DNA of 14,720 nucleotides, taken from contig QMWW01000015.1 of the NCBI GenBank assembly GCA_003661825.1, positions 1 through 14,720 on the forward strand. Reading direction: 5' to 3'. Source of the stretch: Thermoprotei archaeon. Lineage in GTDB: Archaea > Thermoproteota > Thermoprotei_A > Sulfolobales > Desulfurococcaceae. Below the pieces are notes generated by a model, which saw only the letters and a list, made by a program, of their open reading frames with translations, did no database searches and was not told the DNA's origin. The position numbers were made by a program, and so were the translations under genes. Numbering within the stretch: position 1 is the first letter of the stretch; each line of letters begins with the position of its first letter. This document shows, piece by piece, positions 1 through 6,914 of the stretch.

Positions 1-764
1 GAGCAGATGCTTTCAGGTACTGGGCTGCTGCCTCTTCAAAGCTAGGATACGATTACAGATTTTCCGAGCAAACTATTAAAACAGGCTTCTTATTTGCCAC
101 CAAATTATGGAATATAGCGAGATTTGTTTCAATGTTTCCTAGACCCGAGAAGTCAGCTGTTCTCAGAGCGATCGATAGTGCCACCATAGCCTATTTGCAT
201 AGAATGTTGAAGAAGGTTGACGAAAGCTATAGAGAACTAGACGTATTCATTCCGATAACCGAGCTTTATCAGTTCACATGGAATTACTTTGCATCTCATT
301 ACATAGAGCTAGTGAAGAGCAGAGCCTATAATAGAGAAAAAAGATATAGCGAGGAAGAGCAGAAAGCAGCATGGTATACTCTACACTATGTCCTAGACCG
401 AATTCTCAGAGCATTAGCTCCTATTATGCCATTTGTGACTGATGCTATTTATAGGAGATTATATGGAAAGTGTATTCATAAGGAGAAATTCCCTGATCCT
501 GAAGACGAATGGCTCAAGGAGGATTACAAACTAGCTGTGCTAATAACCGAGATAAACTCTGCTATCTGGAGTTATAAGAAGAAGAAAAACATTAGATTTA
601 GTGCTCCTCTTGAGGAGAAAACGTATTTGCCTATTGCTGTAGAACCTGTGCTAAAGGAGCTCGTGGATCTACATCACTTAAGAAACATCGAGTTCTACGA
701 GGAAAAGCCTCCAGAGAACAGTGAGAATATAGGAGGTCCGGTGTTCATTGAAAGAACTACTTAA
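1..764 (+). CDS. valS: Valyl-tRNA synthetase, C-terminal part (5' end outside window)
   Basis: Class I aminoacyl-tRNA synthetase that charges tRNA-Val in the cytoplasm. The reading frame is open from the left edge (first full codon at 3), so about 253 C-terminal residues are visible. It opens with the ADAFRYWAAASSKLG block, which in ValRS follows the KMSKS loop, and continues with KLWNIARF. The rest is the helical anticodon-binding domain, including the 'LRALAPIMPFVTDAIYRRL' stretch typical of Val/Ile/Leu enzymes. The HIGH and KMSKS catalytic motifs must lie upstream of the window. The ATG at 132 is internal to the gene. The TAA stop overlaps the stop codon of the convergent PHP gene by 3 bases. 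The Val assignment over Ile or Leu rests on the ADA(F/L)RYW...KLWN signature and is fairly firm. Confidence 0.9.
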   Translation, partial: ADAFRYWAAASSKLGYDYRFSEQTIKTGFLFATKLWNIARFVSMFPRPEKSAVLRAIDSATIAYLHRMLKKVDESYRELDVFIPITELYQFTWNYFASHYIELVKSRAYNREKRYSEEEQKAAWYTLHYVLDRILRALAPIMPFVTDAIYRRLYGKCIHKEKFPDPEDEWLKEDYKLAVLITEINSAIWSYKKKKNIRFSAPLEEKTYLPIAVEPVLKELVDLHHLRNIEFYEEKPPENSENIGGPVFIERTT

Positions 765-1423
765 TGATTTCTCAGTGCTCTCTCAATACTCCATAAAAAC
801 CTTTTAGCCACTAGATTAAAAGGGGGGTATCCGTAGTGAGGTTTAACTAATCCGCGCTTAATAGCCTTAAACACACCATCAACAGATAACTCGTCTATCT
901 CGAGCACGGTATAGGCTGTTCCTATGTATTCTGGTATGTGTGCATCACTATTTGCAAGCATTGGTAATCCCATCTCCTTGGCTACTTCTACGGCTTTCCT
1001 ATTAGCACCTTTGTTCGCAGATGCATTCCAAGCTTCGATAGCATCCCATTCTTTGAATTCATATATGGCTGTCCCTATACCCAGTCTAAATAGATCAAAT
1101 GGATGTGCTGGAACGACTAAACAGTTATTACTATGTGCATAATCTACTAGGTCTTCGAGAGTTCTTGGAGTGTCTATGGGCTCGTAACAGTAGAGTAATA
1201 TATCTCCTTCATCCGTTCTAACCTCGTTACCGATTATTACTACAAGATCCTCCTGTATACTTCGTAAATATCTCTGAGCAACGACGCTACCCAAGAAAGT
1301 ATCGTGATCGGTGATCGAGATTACGGCTAAACCTTTATACTGTGCATAGATTAGTATCTCACGTGGACTAGCGCGTCCATCACTATAAGTCGAGTGTATA
1401 TGCATATCAGCCTTTACGTGCAT
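761..1423 (-). CDS. PHP-domain metal-dependent phosphoesterase
   Basis: About 220 aa, a single PHP domain. Members hydrolyse phosphate esters with a two- or three-metal centre; known relatives include histidinol phosphatase, the PHP domains of bacterial DNA polymerases, and nucleotide phosphatases. Metal-ligand motifs are all present (numbering from the ATG): DMHIHSTYSDG at 6-16, ITDHDT at 37-42, GNE with E67, PAHP with H107, and NSDAH with D160/H162. The domain therefore looks catalytically complete. I place the start at ATG 1423, where AGGT lies 7 nt upstream; the frame also extends 6 codons to a TTG at 1441 with a poorer site. The substrate cannot be told from sequence. It is convergent with valS and divergent from the ferredoxin gene. 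Confidence 0.88.
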   Translation of the reverse strand: MHVKADMHIHSTYSDGRASPREILIYAQYKGLAVISITDHDTFLGSVVAQRYLRSIQEDLVVIIGNEVRTDEGDILLYCYEPIDTPRTLEDLVDYAHSNNCLVVPAHPFDLFRLGIGTAIYEFKEWDAIEAWNASANKGANRKAVEVAKEMGLPMLANSDAHIPEYIGTAYTVLEIDELSVDGVFKAIKRGLVKPHYGYPPFNLVAKRFLWSIERALRNH

Positions 1424-1447
1424 ATCTATTACCTGAGGCAATCAGCC

Positions 1448-1636
1448 TTGGTAGAAGTAATCATTGATCATAATAAATGTGATGTATGTGGTCTTTGTAT
1501 AACTTACTGTCCAACGAGAGTCTTTTACAAAGTCGGCGACCTTGTCTTTGCCGATTCTAATAATTGTATAGAATGCTATGGATGTATCCCCCTTTGTCCC
1601 CATGGAGCTATAAGCATATCTTCCAAGGATTCCTAG
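1448..1636 (+). CDS. Small 2x[4Fe-4S] ferredoxin
   Basis: About 62 aa. Two CxxCxxCxxxCP motifs are seen (CDVCGLCITYCP near 11-22 and CIECYGCIPLCP near 38-49), each expected to bind one [4Fe-4S] cluster with the fourth cysteine exchanged between motifs. It would be a soluble cytoplasmic electron carrier or a small subunit of an oxidoreductase. The reading frame is open from an ATG at 1394, but that would add 18 residues overlapping the opposite-strand PHP gene. The TTG at 1448 has GAGG (1435-1438) 9 nt upstream and starts the protein just before the first cluster motif, as is usual for this family. Its TAG stop shares the palindrome CTAG with the stop of the convergent zinc-finger gene. No redox partner is adjacent. 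Confidence 0.85.
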   Translation: MVEVIIDHNKCDVCGLCITYCPTRVFYKVGDLVFADSNNCIECYGCIPLCPHGAISISSKDS

Positions 1637-1860
1637 ACATAGTAAGGTTTAAGCTCTCCTCTACAATAAGGGCATCTATAGTGTAGATTTCTTGCATGTG
1701 CTTCACAGAAATAAGCTTCAGCCTTATTCTTTATGCAGTTCGGACAATAGTATACATTTTTCTCGTCAACGGCTTTAAAGAGATCTAATTCAGCATTGCA
1801 TATCACGCAGTATACCCTAGTCCAGCCTTTATGCCCAGCCGCGCTCGTTCCTTTAAACAA
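1633..1860 (-). CDS. Small zinc-finger protein, function unknown
   Basis: 75 aa from TTG 1860. It has paired metal-binding knuckles: C18xxC21 and C39xxC42, then C52xxH55 and C63xxC66, consistent with two zinc sites. No transmembrane segment or enzymatic motif is seen. I do not recognise the family beyond 'zinc-ribbon-like'; nucleic-acid or protein binding is the usual role for such proteins but is inference here. The start is uncertain. The TTG lacks a well-spaced ribosome site. A strong GAGGGTGA (1880-1887, complement) sits 7 nt before an in-frame CTG at 1870-1872, and a TATA-like TTTAAATAAT lies at about 1907-1916. A start 4 codons upstream of the TTG is therefore possible. The gene converges on the ferredoxin gene with overlapping stops. 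Confidence 0.7.
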   Translation of the reverse strand: MFKGTSAAGHKGWTRVYCVICNAELDLFKAVDEKNVYYCPNCIKNKAEAYFCEAHARNLHYRCPYCRGELKPYYV

Positions 1861-2005
1861 CCCAATAGTCAGATCTACTCACCCTCACGGTAATAGCGCT
1901 GTTTTGATTATTTAAACTAGACAACTACTAATAAACCTATCTGTAATGTATAGCTATAGTTATTAGCTCTGTATACAAGGAATAAATTCGGGTTAGAATA
2001 TAAGG

Positions 2006-2752
2006 ATGGTTATTGCGATGATACAGATACTGGCAACAGCTGATATACATAGCCCAAGATATATTGAGCTGTTTTTCAGGAGCATCAAGGAAATCAGTAC
2101 AGATCCCGATGTTATAATCCTAGCGGGTGACCTAGTTGAAAGAAACACGGTTACTGCATTAAAACCCGTGTACAATTATATAACAAAGACTTTTCCCAGT
2201 ACACCAGTTGTAAGTATATTTGGTAATGAGGAGTACCGTGGGTTTGAAGAAGAATATATCAAGCGGTATGATCAATTCACCTGGTTAAATGACTCTTATA
2301 CTATAATCGAGATTCATGGTAAGAAGATAGGGATAGTGGGTACTCGTGGAGCACTTGACAAACCTACTACATGGCAACTACGCAATATTCCACAAATAAG
2401 TGAGTACTACAGGGAATTACCAGCGAAGATCGCAAAGCTGGTTGCTAAACTGAAAAGCCAAGGTACTGACGCTATACTATTAGTATCTCACTATGGGGTA
2501 ACGTATAGGAATCTAGAGGGTGAGCCGCGTAGGATTTGGATGCACTTGGCTTCTAGAGGGTTTGAGGAGCTAATTAAAAGTGGTATTATAGACCTAGTTA
2601 TTCATGGCCATGTACATAAGGGGAGGATAGAACGCGTTATGGTCGGATCAGCGCCAGTGTATAACGTATCCTTGCCTGCAAGAAGCAGGATAGTTAACAT
2701 AGAGTTCATTATAGAGAGTAAAGAGAAAACTGGTATTTATAAGTGGCTTTAA
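2006..2752 (+). CDS. Calcineurin-like metallophosphoesterase
   Basis: 248 aa, a single Metallophos domain binding two metal ions and hydrolysing phosphomonoesters or diesters; the substrate is unknown. Motifs in order: D13-x-H15 (ADIHS), G41D42, GN74EE, SH162YG and GH202VH204. The usual GNHD/E motif reads GNEE here, so the conserved His that stabilises the leaving group is replaced by Glu75; the metal ligands themselves are kept. The last 45 residues hold the closing strands after GHVH. ATG 2006 is 10 nt after a GGTTA; an alternative ATG at 2018 is preceded by GGATGGT and also fits, and a TATA-like AATAAATT at 1981-1988 is compatible with a very short leader. It stands alone between two minus-strand genes, with 10 bases between its stop and that of the CitG-like gene. 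Confidence 0.87.
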   Translation: MVIAMIQILATADIHSPRYIELFFRSIKEISTDPDVIILAGDLVERNTVTALKPVYNYITKTFPSTPVVSIFGNEEYRGFEEEYIKRYDQFTWLNDSYTIIEIHGKKIGIVGTRGALDKPTTWQLRNIPQISEYYRELPAKIAKLVAKLKSQGTDAILLVSHYGVTYRNLEGEPRRIWMHLASRGFEELIKSGIIDLVIHGHVHKGRIERVMVGSAPVYNVSLPARSRIVNIEFIIESKEKTGIYKWL

Positions 2753-2762
2753 TACTAAGGTT

Positions 2763-3635
2763 CTAAATTCTCATTCCTTCGTAAACGGCTAGTGATGTTA
2801 TGATAGCTAGTAGCTCTGAATATTCATTATAAGATATACCTTGTTTTCTAAACATGTTATCTAGTTCGAATAACCTCTTAGCTCCGCTACGGCTATGCAT
2901 TAGATTATCTCTGAATGCTTCTTCTACATATTTGCGAGCCCATCCTGGCATTTTCGCCTGGATCATATCTAGGTATAAAGCTACTACAGCGTTTTCTGCA
3001 TCATTATACCTTTTATAATACTCTAGTAGCTTCTTAACGTAGACTACTACTCTATACTCTCGCGTATCTACCGAGATGAATCCTGGCCACTTGCTCCCAA
3101 GAACCGTGAAGAGCTCGTTAAGAGTTACTGCTCCCTCAACTCCAGCTAAGTGAGAGATCCCGGAAGCTACGAGGTGTTTGTACATATCATTTCTATTGAC
3201 TCCGCGTAGTGTATCGATGATCTGCTTGATTTCACGCCATTTATTAATGCTTAGTACTAGATCTAATGATCTGCGTAGTTTTCCCGCATCCCTTATTATG
3301 CTCTCAGTATTGGAATGTGATATGGCTAGCGAATACAGCAGTATAGGAATAACTAGTGATGGGTATACTCTTCTACTACACCACCTATACGCTTCTCGCA
3401 AGGCTCTAGCTATTAGTTTCCCTATTTCAATATCTCCAATAGCTCTATCTCCCCGTCTTACTCTCTCGCCATACTCTGTTGCTTGGATCATGTATTCGGT
3501 GATAGCTATTACGTTGGAAACGAGGAACCATGACTCTTTATCTAATCTAAGCCTGTGATGACTTCCAGGTTTTATGGAAGCGTAAACGGCTAAGTGAGTT
3601 CCTTCCATGAATGCTTTGAGTATGAGGGTTTCCAA
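2763..3635 (-). CDS. Divergent CitG/MdcB-like (triphosphoribosyl-dephospho-CoA synthase family) protein
   Basis: About 290 aa, mostly helical. The N-terminal block EGTHLAVYASIKPGSHHRLRL matches the family signature E-x-x-A-x-x-KPG-N-V-H-R, and IGDIEIGKLI near 66-75 resembles its second conserved region. In bacteria the family makes 2'-(5''-triphosphoribosyl)-3'-dephospho-CoA; archaea carry homologs (COG1767) of unclear role. The glycine-rich GGGNT block that normally follows is not recognisable; WCSRRVYPSLVIPILL stands in its place, so activity may differ. I prefer the TTG at 3635: GAGGCGGGG precedes it and a TATA-like TTAATTTAAG at about 3673-3683 would start transcription near 3653. The frame extends to a GTG at 3671 (302 aa) that has no ribosome site. 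It is the last gene of a minus-strand row, 115 bp or more after the ATP-grasp gene, and its own TATA suggests it can be transcribed separately. Confidence 0.62.
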   Translation of the reverse strand: METLILKAFMEGTHLAVYASIKPGSHHRLRLDKESWFLVSNVIAITEYMIQATEYGERVRRGDRAIGDIEIGKLIARALREAYRWCSRRVYPSLVIPILLYSLAISHSNTESIIRDAGKLRRSLDLVLSINKWREIKQIIDTLRGVNRNDMYKHLVASGISHLAGVEGAVTLNELFTVLGSKWPGFISVDTREYRVVVYVKKLLEYYKRYNDAENAVVALYLDMIQAKMPGWARKYVEEAFRDNLMHSRSGAKRLFELDNMFRKQGISYNEYSELLAIITSLAVYEGMRI

Positions 3636-3714
3636 GAGAACTTCCCCGCCTCTAATAATATGTGTGTACACGCTTAAATTAATGGCTAAGCTAGCTATAG
3701 TATTATAATCTAAT

Positions 3715-3790
3715 CACTAGAATTGAGGGAAAAGGCGCCTCAGTCTGAGAGCTCATCTTCACGTGGATCTGATGGTTTGCTATTCATCAT
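3715..3790 (-). ncRNA. Possible C/D-box sRNA overlapping the ATP-grasp stop codon
   Basis: On the minus strand the tandem stop codons of the ATP-grasp gene form ATGATGA (complement of 3784-3790), a perfect box C. Twelve bases later comes CAGA (a one-off D'), then 8 bases, then AAGATGA (a one-off C'), 9 bases, and a perfect CTGA box D followed by GGCGCC. This order and spacing fits an archaeal C/D guide RNA, several of which overlap ORF 3' ends. The second guide space is short, there is no clear terminal stem, and I could not assign a target. The same bases also hold the palindrome CTCAGACTGAG followed by CTTTTCCC, which could instead be a transcription terminator. Weak call; the outer boundaries are approximate. 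Confidence 0.22.
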
Positions 3791-4677
3791 CTCTTAGTCT
3801 TATTTATCAAATACAGGACTATATGTTTAGCTACGTCAACTCCAGTTGCTACTCTTAAACCGCGCCATTGCGGATAGGCATTAACTTCTAAGACATAGTA
3901 CTTCTCTGTTCTTTTGTCATATGCTATATCCACTCCTGCATAATCTAGTTTAAGCGTTCTTACAGACCTAATAGCTAACTCGAAGACTTCGGGATATTCA
4001 TTTTCGTTGATCTTTACGCCACGGGCACCCTGGGCTATATTTGTTTTCCACCCAGTAGCCTGTACTCTCTTCATAGCTCCTATAGCTTTATCTCCTACAA
4101 CAAATACTCTGAAGTCATAGCCTGGTTTTTCTAAGTATTCCTGGTAATAGCTTGGAATGCCTATATTTATTAAGCTACGCGTTATGTGGTATGCAATATC
4201 CGGGTCGCTTACAAGCGTAGAGCCTAAACCCAGACTACCCATTAGCGGTTTATACACTACTTTTCCCTTATCTCCACAATACCTTCTAGCCGTATAGGGA
4301 TTTTCAGTAATTAGAGTTGATGGTACGGGAATGCCGTTTATGGCTAACTTTAGCAAGCATCTCCATTTATCCCTAGTATATGTTATGGTGCTTGGCTTGT
4401 TTATGAGTACAGAGTTTTGCGCTAATGTTTCTAACACTCCTAGTCTTTTGGCAAAGGTATCAATAGTTAAAGTTAAACCTATGCTGCGGATGATGCCAGC
4501 ATCGACTTCTACTTCTTGACCAAACCTTTTAACAGCTATAGCTCCATCCTCTAAGTAAGCGTCGAGTTCATGAATTTTTAAATACACTGGTGTATGACCT
4601 AGCTCTTGAATAGTGAAGAGAAGTTCGGAAGAGCTTAAAGAAGGCTTACTACGGTAATGTATTACCGCTATCTTCAT
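3787..4677 (-). CDS. RimK-family ATP-grasp ligase
   Basis: 296 aa. ATP-grasp enzymes of this group (RimK, LysX, MptN, CofF) use ATP to join an amino acid, usually glutamate, to a carboxylate on a protein or cofactor. Visible parts are an N-terminal preATP-grasp domain (about 1-100), NKPSTITYTRDKW near 93-105, the ATP-binding loop YKPLMGSLGLGS at 142-153 with K143, the QEY adenine-contact region at 179-181, R190, and the metal-binding D250 and E264-x-N266 followed by YPQWRG. All core residues are present. The start is an ATG with GAGGGAAAAGG directly upstream, and the gene ends in tandem TGA stops. It lies 35 bp after the small membrane-protein gene and before the CitG-like gene. LysX is unlikely because no other lysine/arginine genes are nearby. 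The substrate is unknown. Confidence 0.82.
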   Translation of the reverse strand: MKIAVIHYRSKPSLSSSELLFTIQELGHTPVYLKIHELDAYLEDGAIAVKRFGQEVEVDAGIIRSIGLTLTIDTFAKRLGVLETLAQNSVLINKPSTITYTRDKWRCLLKLAINGIPVPSTLITENPYTARRYCGDKGKVVYKPLMGSLGLGSTLVSDPDIAYHITRSLINIGIPSYYQEYLEKPGYDFRVFVVGDKAIGAMKRVQATGWKTNIAQGARGVKINENEYPEVFELAIRSVRTLKLDYAGVDIAYDKRTEKYYVLEVNAYPQWRGLRVATGVDVAKHIVLYLINKTKR

Positions 4678-4712
4678 CCTTTTCCCTCGATATCGCTAAG
4701 AATTTCTCCATA

Positions 4713-5063
4713 CTAAGCCTTATATAGCTTGCCTATAGAGAGTAGTACAGTGAAAGAAGATATAGAGATCGTTAATGTGTATAGAAGAGAGCCTATCCTA
4801 GACATCCCGATTACTATACACCCTGTCACTGTGCCGGCAATTAATACCAGTACTATAAAAGTAGTTAGGGCTATAACCTCTCTCGGGCTTCTGCGAACGC
4901 TTAAGTAGTACGTAAAATAGCCTAATACCACGATATACGCGATAGTGCTATAGAGCAGCTCGCTAGGGGTGAAAGTTGCAGTTGCATATGCTGTGAAACA
5001 GTATAGTAAAATTAGCAGTAGTGCGATTAGCTTTCGCGAATACATAAATCTATTTAGAACCAA
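4713..5063 (-). CDS. Small integral membrane protein, unknown function
   Basis: 116 aa and strongly hydrophobic, with four likely membrane helices: about 11-29 (LIALLLILLYCFTAYATA), 36-54, 63-84 and 91-110. Short basic stretches such as VRRSPRE lie between them. No known motif was recognised. The TTG start at 5063 is well supported: AGGTGG lies 7 nt upstream, better than the internal ATG at 5045. It sits 21 bp after the SIS gene and 35 bp before the ATP-grasp gene on the same strand, so it is probably cotranscribed with both. A transporter subunit or a membrane anchor for its neighbours are possibilities only. Confidence 0.72.
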   Translation of the reverse strand: MVLNRFMYSRKLIALLLILLYCFTAYATATFTPSELLYSTIAYIVVLGYFTYYLSVRRSPREVIALTTFIVLVLIAGTVTGCIVIGMSRIGSLLYTLTISISSFTVLLSIGKLYKA

Positions 5064-5084
5064 CTGTATTCCACCTAGACCTAC

Positions 5085-6011
5085 TTATGTCTTGATCGCT
5101 CGATTATAGCTGTATACAAGGTAATAAGCCAGAAGCGCTAAATAAATCTGAGCTTCTAACGGATCCGTGTTGAGAACCATGTTCTCCAGCGTAGTATCCA
5201 TAATGTTGTATTTGAACCTGAGTTCTCTAGTAAAGTGTTCTTCGGCACTAGTTGACAGTAGTAGTATGTTATTAGCATTATCTATATGTTCAAAAAACTG
5301 GTAATACGCGTTAATGCCCAGTCTCCGTAGCGCTTCAGCGAAATAGAGCGCTATTGGCTCTAAGAGTCTAGATGAAGTTATAACCACTTCCTTAAACTTA
5401 ACAATTCTTTCAAGCTGTTCGGTATATCTGTTTACAAGCTCTTCAACAATAGGTGAGAGTCCTTCCTCTATGTGCTCATATATTCTTTTACCTCTACTGC
5501 CTAGTTTGTTTTTATAAAGCTCTCCTAGTACATAGTACGTTGATATAGCCATTATGAGTGCAGCTTCAAGCTCATCTCTAGTATTGATATATATCTTGCT
5601 GTACCTAGAGTACAGCGTGTTTATCCTCTCATCCCTAGGGGTTAGAGTTACTAATAGTACTTCGTAGCCTGTTAGTCTAGCTGTTTGGAGTAGATTGTAG
5701 GTTGATGCGGCATATGGATTTGTTGAATAGAGTATTACTAGCCCGCTTTCATGGTAGGGCAACATATAGTAAGCTATAGTGTTTGATTCATGGATTACAA
5801 CGCGCTGTTCGGGATTCATAGTTAGTATGAACCAGTAGGCTACAGAAGCTGGTAAATACCCCTGTCTATGATAGGCTAGCATCAATGTACCTTTGAAATT
5901 GTGGAGATGCTTGTATAGGTTTTCAGTTATTTTCCGAGAAGTAGCTTCTAAGCTGTGGACGTATCTAGTGTACATAGCTATATTAGCGCTGTTTCTAAGC
6001 TTTTGCAACAA
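5085..6011 (-). CDS. Double-SIS-domain protein (divergent sugar-phosphate isomerase family)
   Basis: 308 aa. The order of strands and helices suggests two SIS (sugar isomerase) halves. The first, about 40-140, includes TLMLAYHRQGYLPASVAYW, RVVIHESNTIAYYMLPY, LVILYSTNPYAAS and EVLLVTLTP. The second starts near 205 (KEVVITSSRLLEPIALYFAE). Known double-SIS proteins are aldose/ketose isomerases such as the GlmS C-terminal domain and archaeal phosphoglucose/phosphomannose isomerase, or regulators. The ligand-binding Ser/Thr loops are poorly conserved here, so the activity is uncertain. The start is TTG 6011, directly followed by a second TTG at 6008, with GGAGGAG 8 nt upstream. Its first 34 bases overlap the end of the MTA phosphorylase gene, so the two are very likely translationally coupled. 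Confidence 0.68.
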   Translation of the reverse strand: MLQKLRNSANIAMYTRYVHSLEATSRKITENLYKHLHNFKGTLMLAYHRQGYLPASVAYWFILTMNPEQRVVIHESNTIAYYMLPYHESGLVILYSTNPYAASTYNLLQTARLTGYEVLLVTLTPRDERINTLYSRYSKIYINTRDELEAALIMAISTYYVLGELYKNKLGSRGKRIYEHIEEGLSPIVEELVNRYTEQLERIVKFKEVVITSSRLLEPIALYFAEALRRLGINAYYQFFEHIDNANNILLLSTSAEEHFTRELRFKYNIMDTTLENMVLNTDPLEAQIYLALLAYYLVYSYNRAIKT

Positions 6012-6799
6012 CTACATAGCTCCTCCAAAGGTTTACTTGGTATCTTCTCCACTATTCTAGGTAACAGCTTCTTTGCCTTTTCTATATTCTCTTCCATAAC
6101 TCTCAAGACCTCTTCAGCAGTTACAGGTTTTTCAGCCCATACATCATAGTCTGTGATCATAGCTACGGTTGCATAGCATAACTCGGCTTCACAGGCCAAG
6201 TTTATCTCTGGTACCAGCGTCATACCAATTATATCGGCTTTAAACACCTCTTTCCATATCCTACTTTCAGCTCTCGTAGAGAATCTTGGCCCTTCTATGC
6301 ATAAGTACGTTCCTCTTTCATGTATTACTAGTCCACTAATAGTTTTTGCCGCCTCTATTATTATTCTTCGAAGGTGTTCACAGAAAGGATCAGCCATACT
6401 AACGTGCGCTACAACACCTTCTTCGAAGAATGTTGCTGGTCTTATCCCTTTAGTCATATCTATGAATTGATCTGGCACTACGAATTCTCCTGGCTTATAA
6501 TCTTCGCGTAGACTTCCTACGGCTGAGAACGATAGGATCCACTTAACTCCTAAGCTTTTAAGGGCCCAAATATTAGCTCTGTAGTTTACTCTATGTGGAG
6601 GATACTTATGCCCCCTTCCATGTCTTGCCAGAAAAGCTATCTTTTTTCCACCCAGTTCGCCTACAATAATGTTATCGCTTGGTGCGCCGTAGGGTGTGTA
6701 GATCTTGTGCTCACTTATATTAGTTAATTCCGGAATCTCGTATAAACCGCTTCCACCGATAATGCCGATCTCGGCCGTGGTTTTTGGTTCAACCAGCAT
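5978..6799 (-). CDS. mtnP: S-methyl-5'-thioadenosine phosphorylase (MTAP II type)
   Basis: 273 aa, full length. It cleaves methylthioadenosine, the by-product of polyamine synthesis, with phosphate to adenine and 5-methylthioribose-1-phosphate. Seen in order: IIGGSGLY at 13-20 with the phosphate-binding GGSG, ARHGRGH at 58-64, NYRAN at 72-76, FSAVGS at 91-96, EGPRFSTRAE at 169-178, GMTLVPE at 192-198 and TDYDVW at 216-221. Cysteines C140, C203, C208, C262, C264 and C265 line up, with a 2-3 residue offset, with the six that I recall forming three disulfides in Sulfolobus solfataricus MTAP II, including the C-terminal CxC. ATG 6799 follows a GGTGG-like site and a TATA at 6832-6845. It is 116 bp downstream of a phosphoribosyltransferase gene that could recycle its adenine. 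Confidence 0.95.
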   Translation of the reverse strand: MLVEPKTTAEIGIIGGSGLYEIPELTNISEHKIYTPYGAPSDNIIVGELGGKKIAFLARHGRGHKYPPHRVNYRANIWALKSLGVKWILSFSAVGSLREDYKPGEFVVPDQFIDMTKGIRPATFFEEGVVAHVSMADPFCEHLRRIIIEAAKTISGLVIHERGTYLCIEGPRFSTRAESRIWKEVFKADIIGMTLVPEINLACEAELCYATVAMITDYDVWAEKPVTAEEVLRVMEENIEKAKKLLPRIVEKIPSKPLEELCSCCKSLETALI

Positions 6800-6831
6800 A
6801 GGACCACCATGATTAGCTATTATCTCGATCT

Positions 6832-6845
6832 ATATTTAATTTTAT
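6832..6845 (-). promoter_or_regulatory. TATA box for the mtnP operon
   Basis: On the minus strand ATAAAATTAAATAT lies about 33-46 bases before the mtnP ATG, giving a predicted start near 6811 and a leader of about 12 nt. This separates the mtnP-SIS-membrane-ligase row from the upstream phosphoribosyltransferase gene. Confidence 0.5.
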
Positions 6846-6846
6846 T

Positions 6847-6860
6847 ATAACGAAGGTTAT
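6847..6860. repeat. Small inverted repeat next to the mtnP TATA box
   Basis: ATAAC-GAAG-GTTAT, with 5-bp arms and a 4-nt spacer, lies immediately upstream of the TATA element as read toward mtnP. A repeat in this position could be an activator or operator site, or chance in AT-rich sequence. Confidence 0.25.
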
Positions 6861-6914
6861 ACGAAGCCTATGTTAACGCGTCGTTTTGACTGGTTTATTC
6901 ACTACCTATTCTCT

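Noticed and set aside
1394..1447. Longer ferredoxin starting at ATG 1394
   Set aside because: It adds 18 residues antisense to the PHP gene start, while TTG 1448 has a well-spaced GAGG and gives the normal ferredoxin N-terminus.
3178..3558. 126-codon plus-strand open frame inside the CitG-like gene
   Set aside because: It is antisense to a gene with family motifs and reads as low-complexity Ser/Leu-rich text typical of a reverse-frame shadow.
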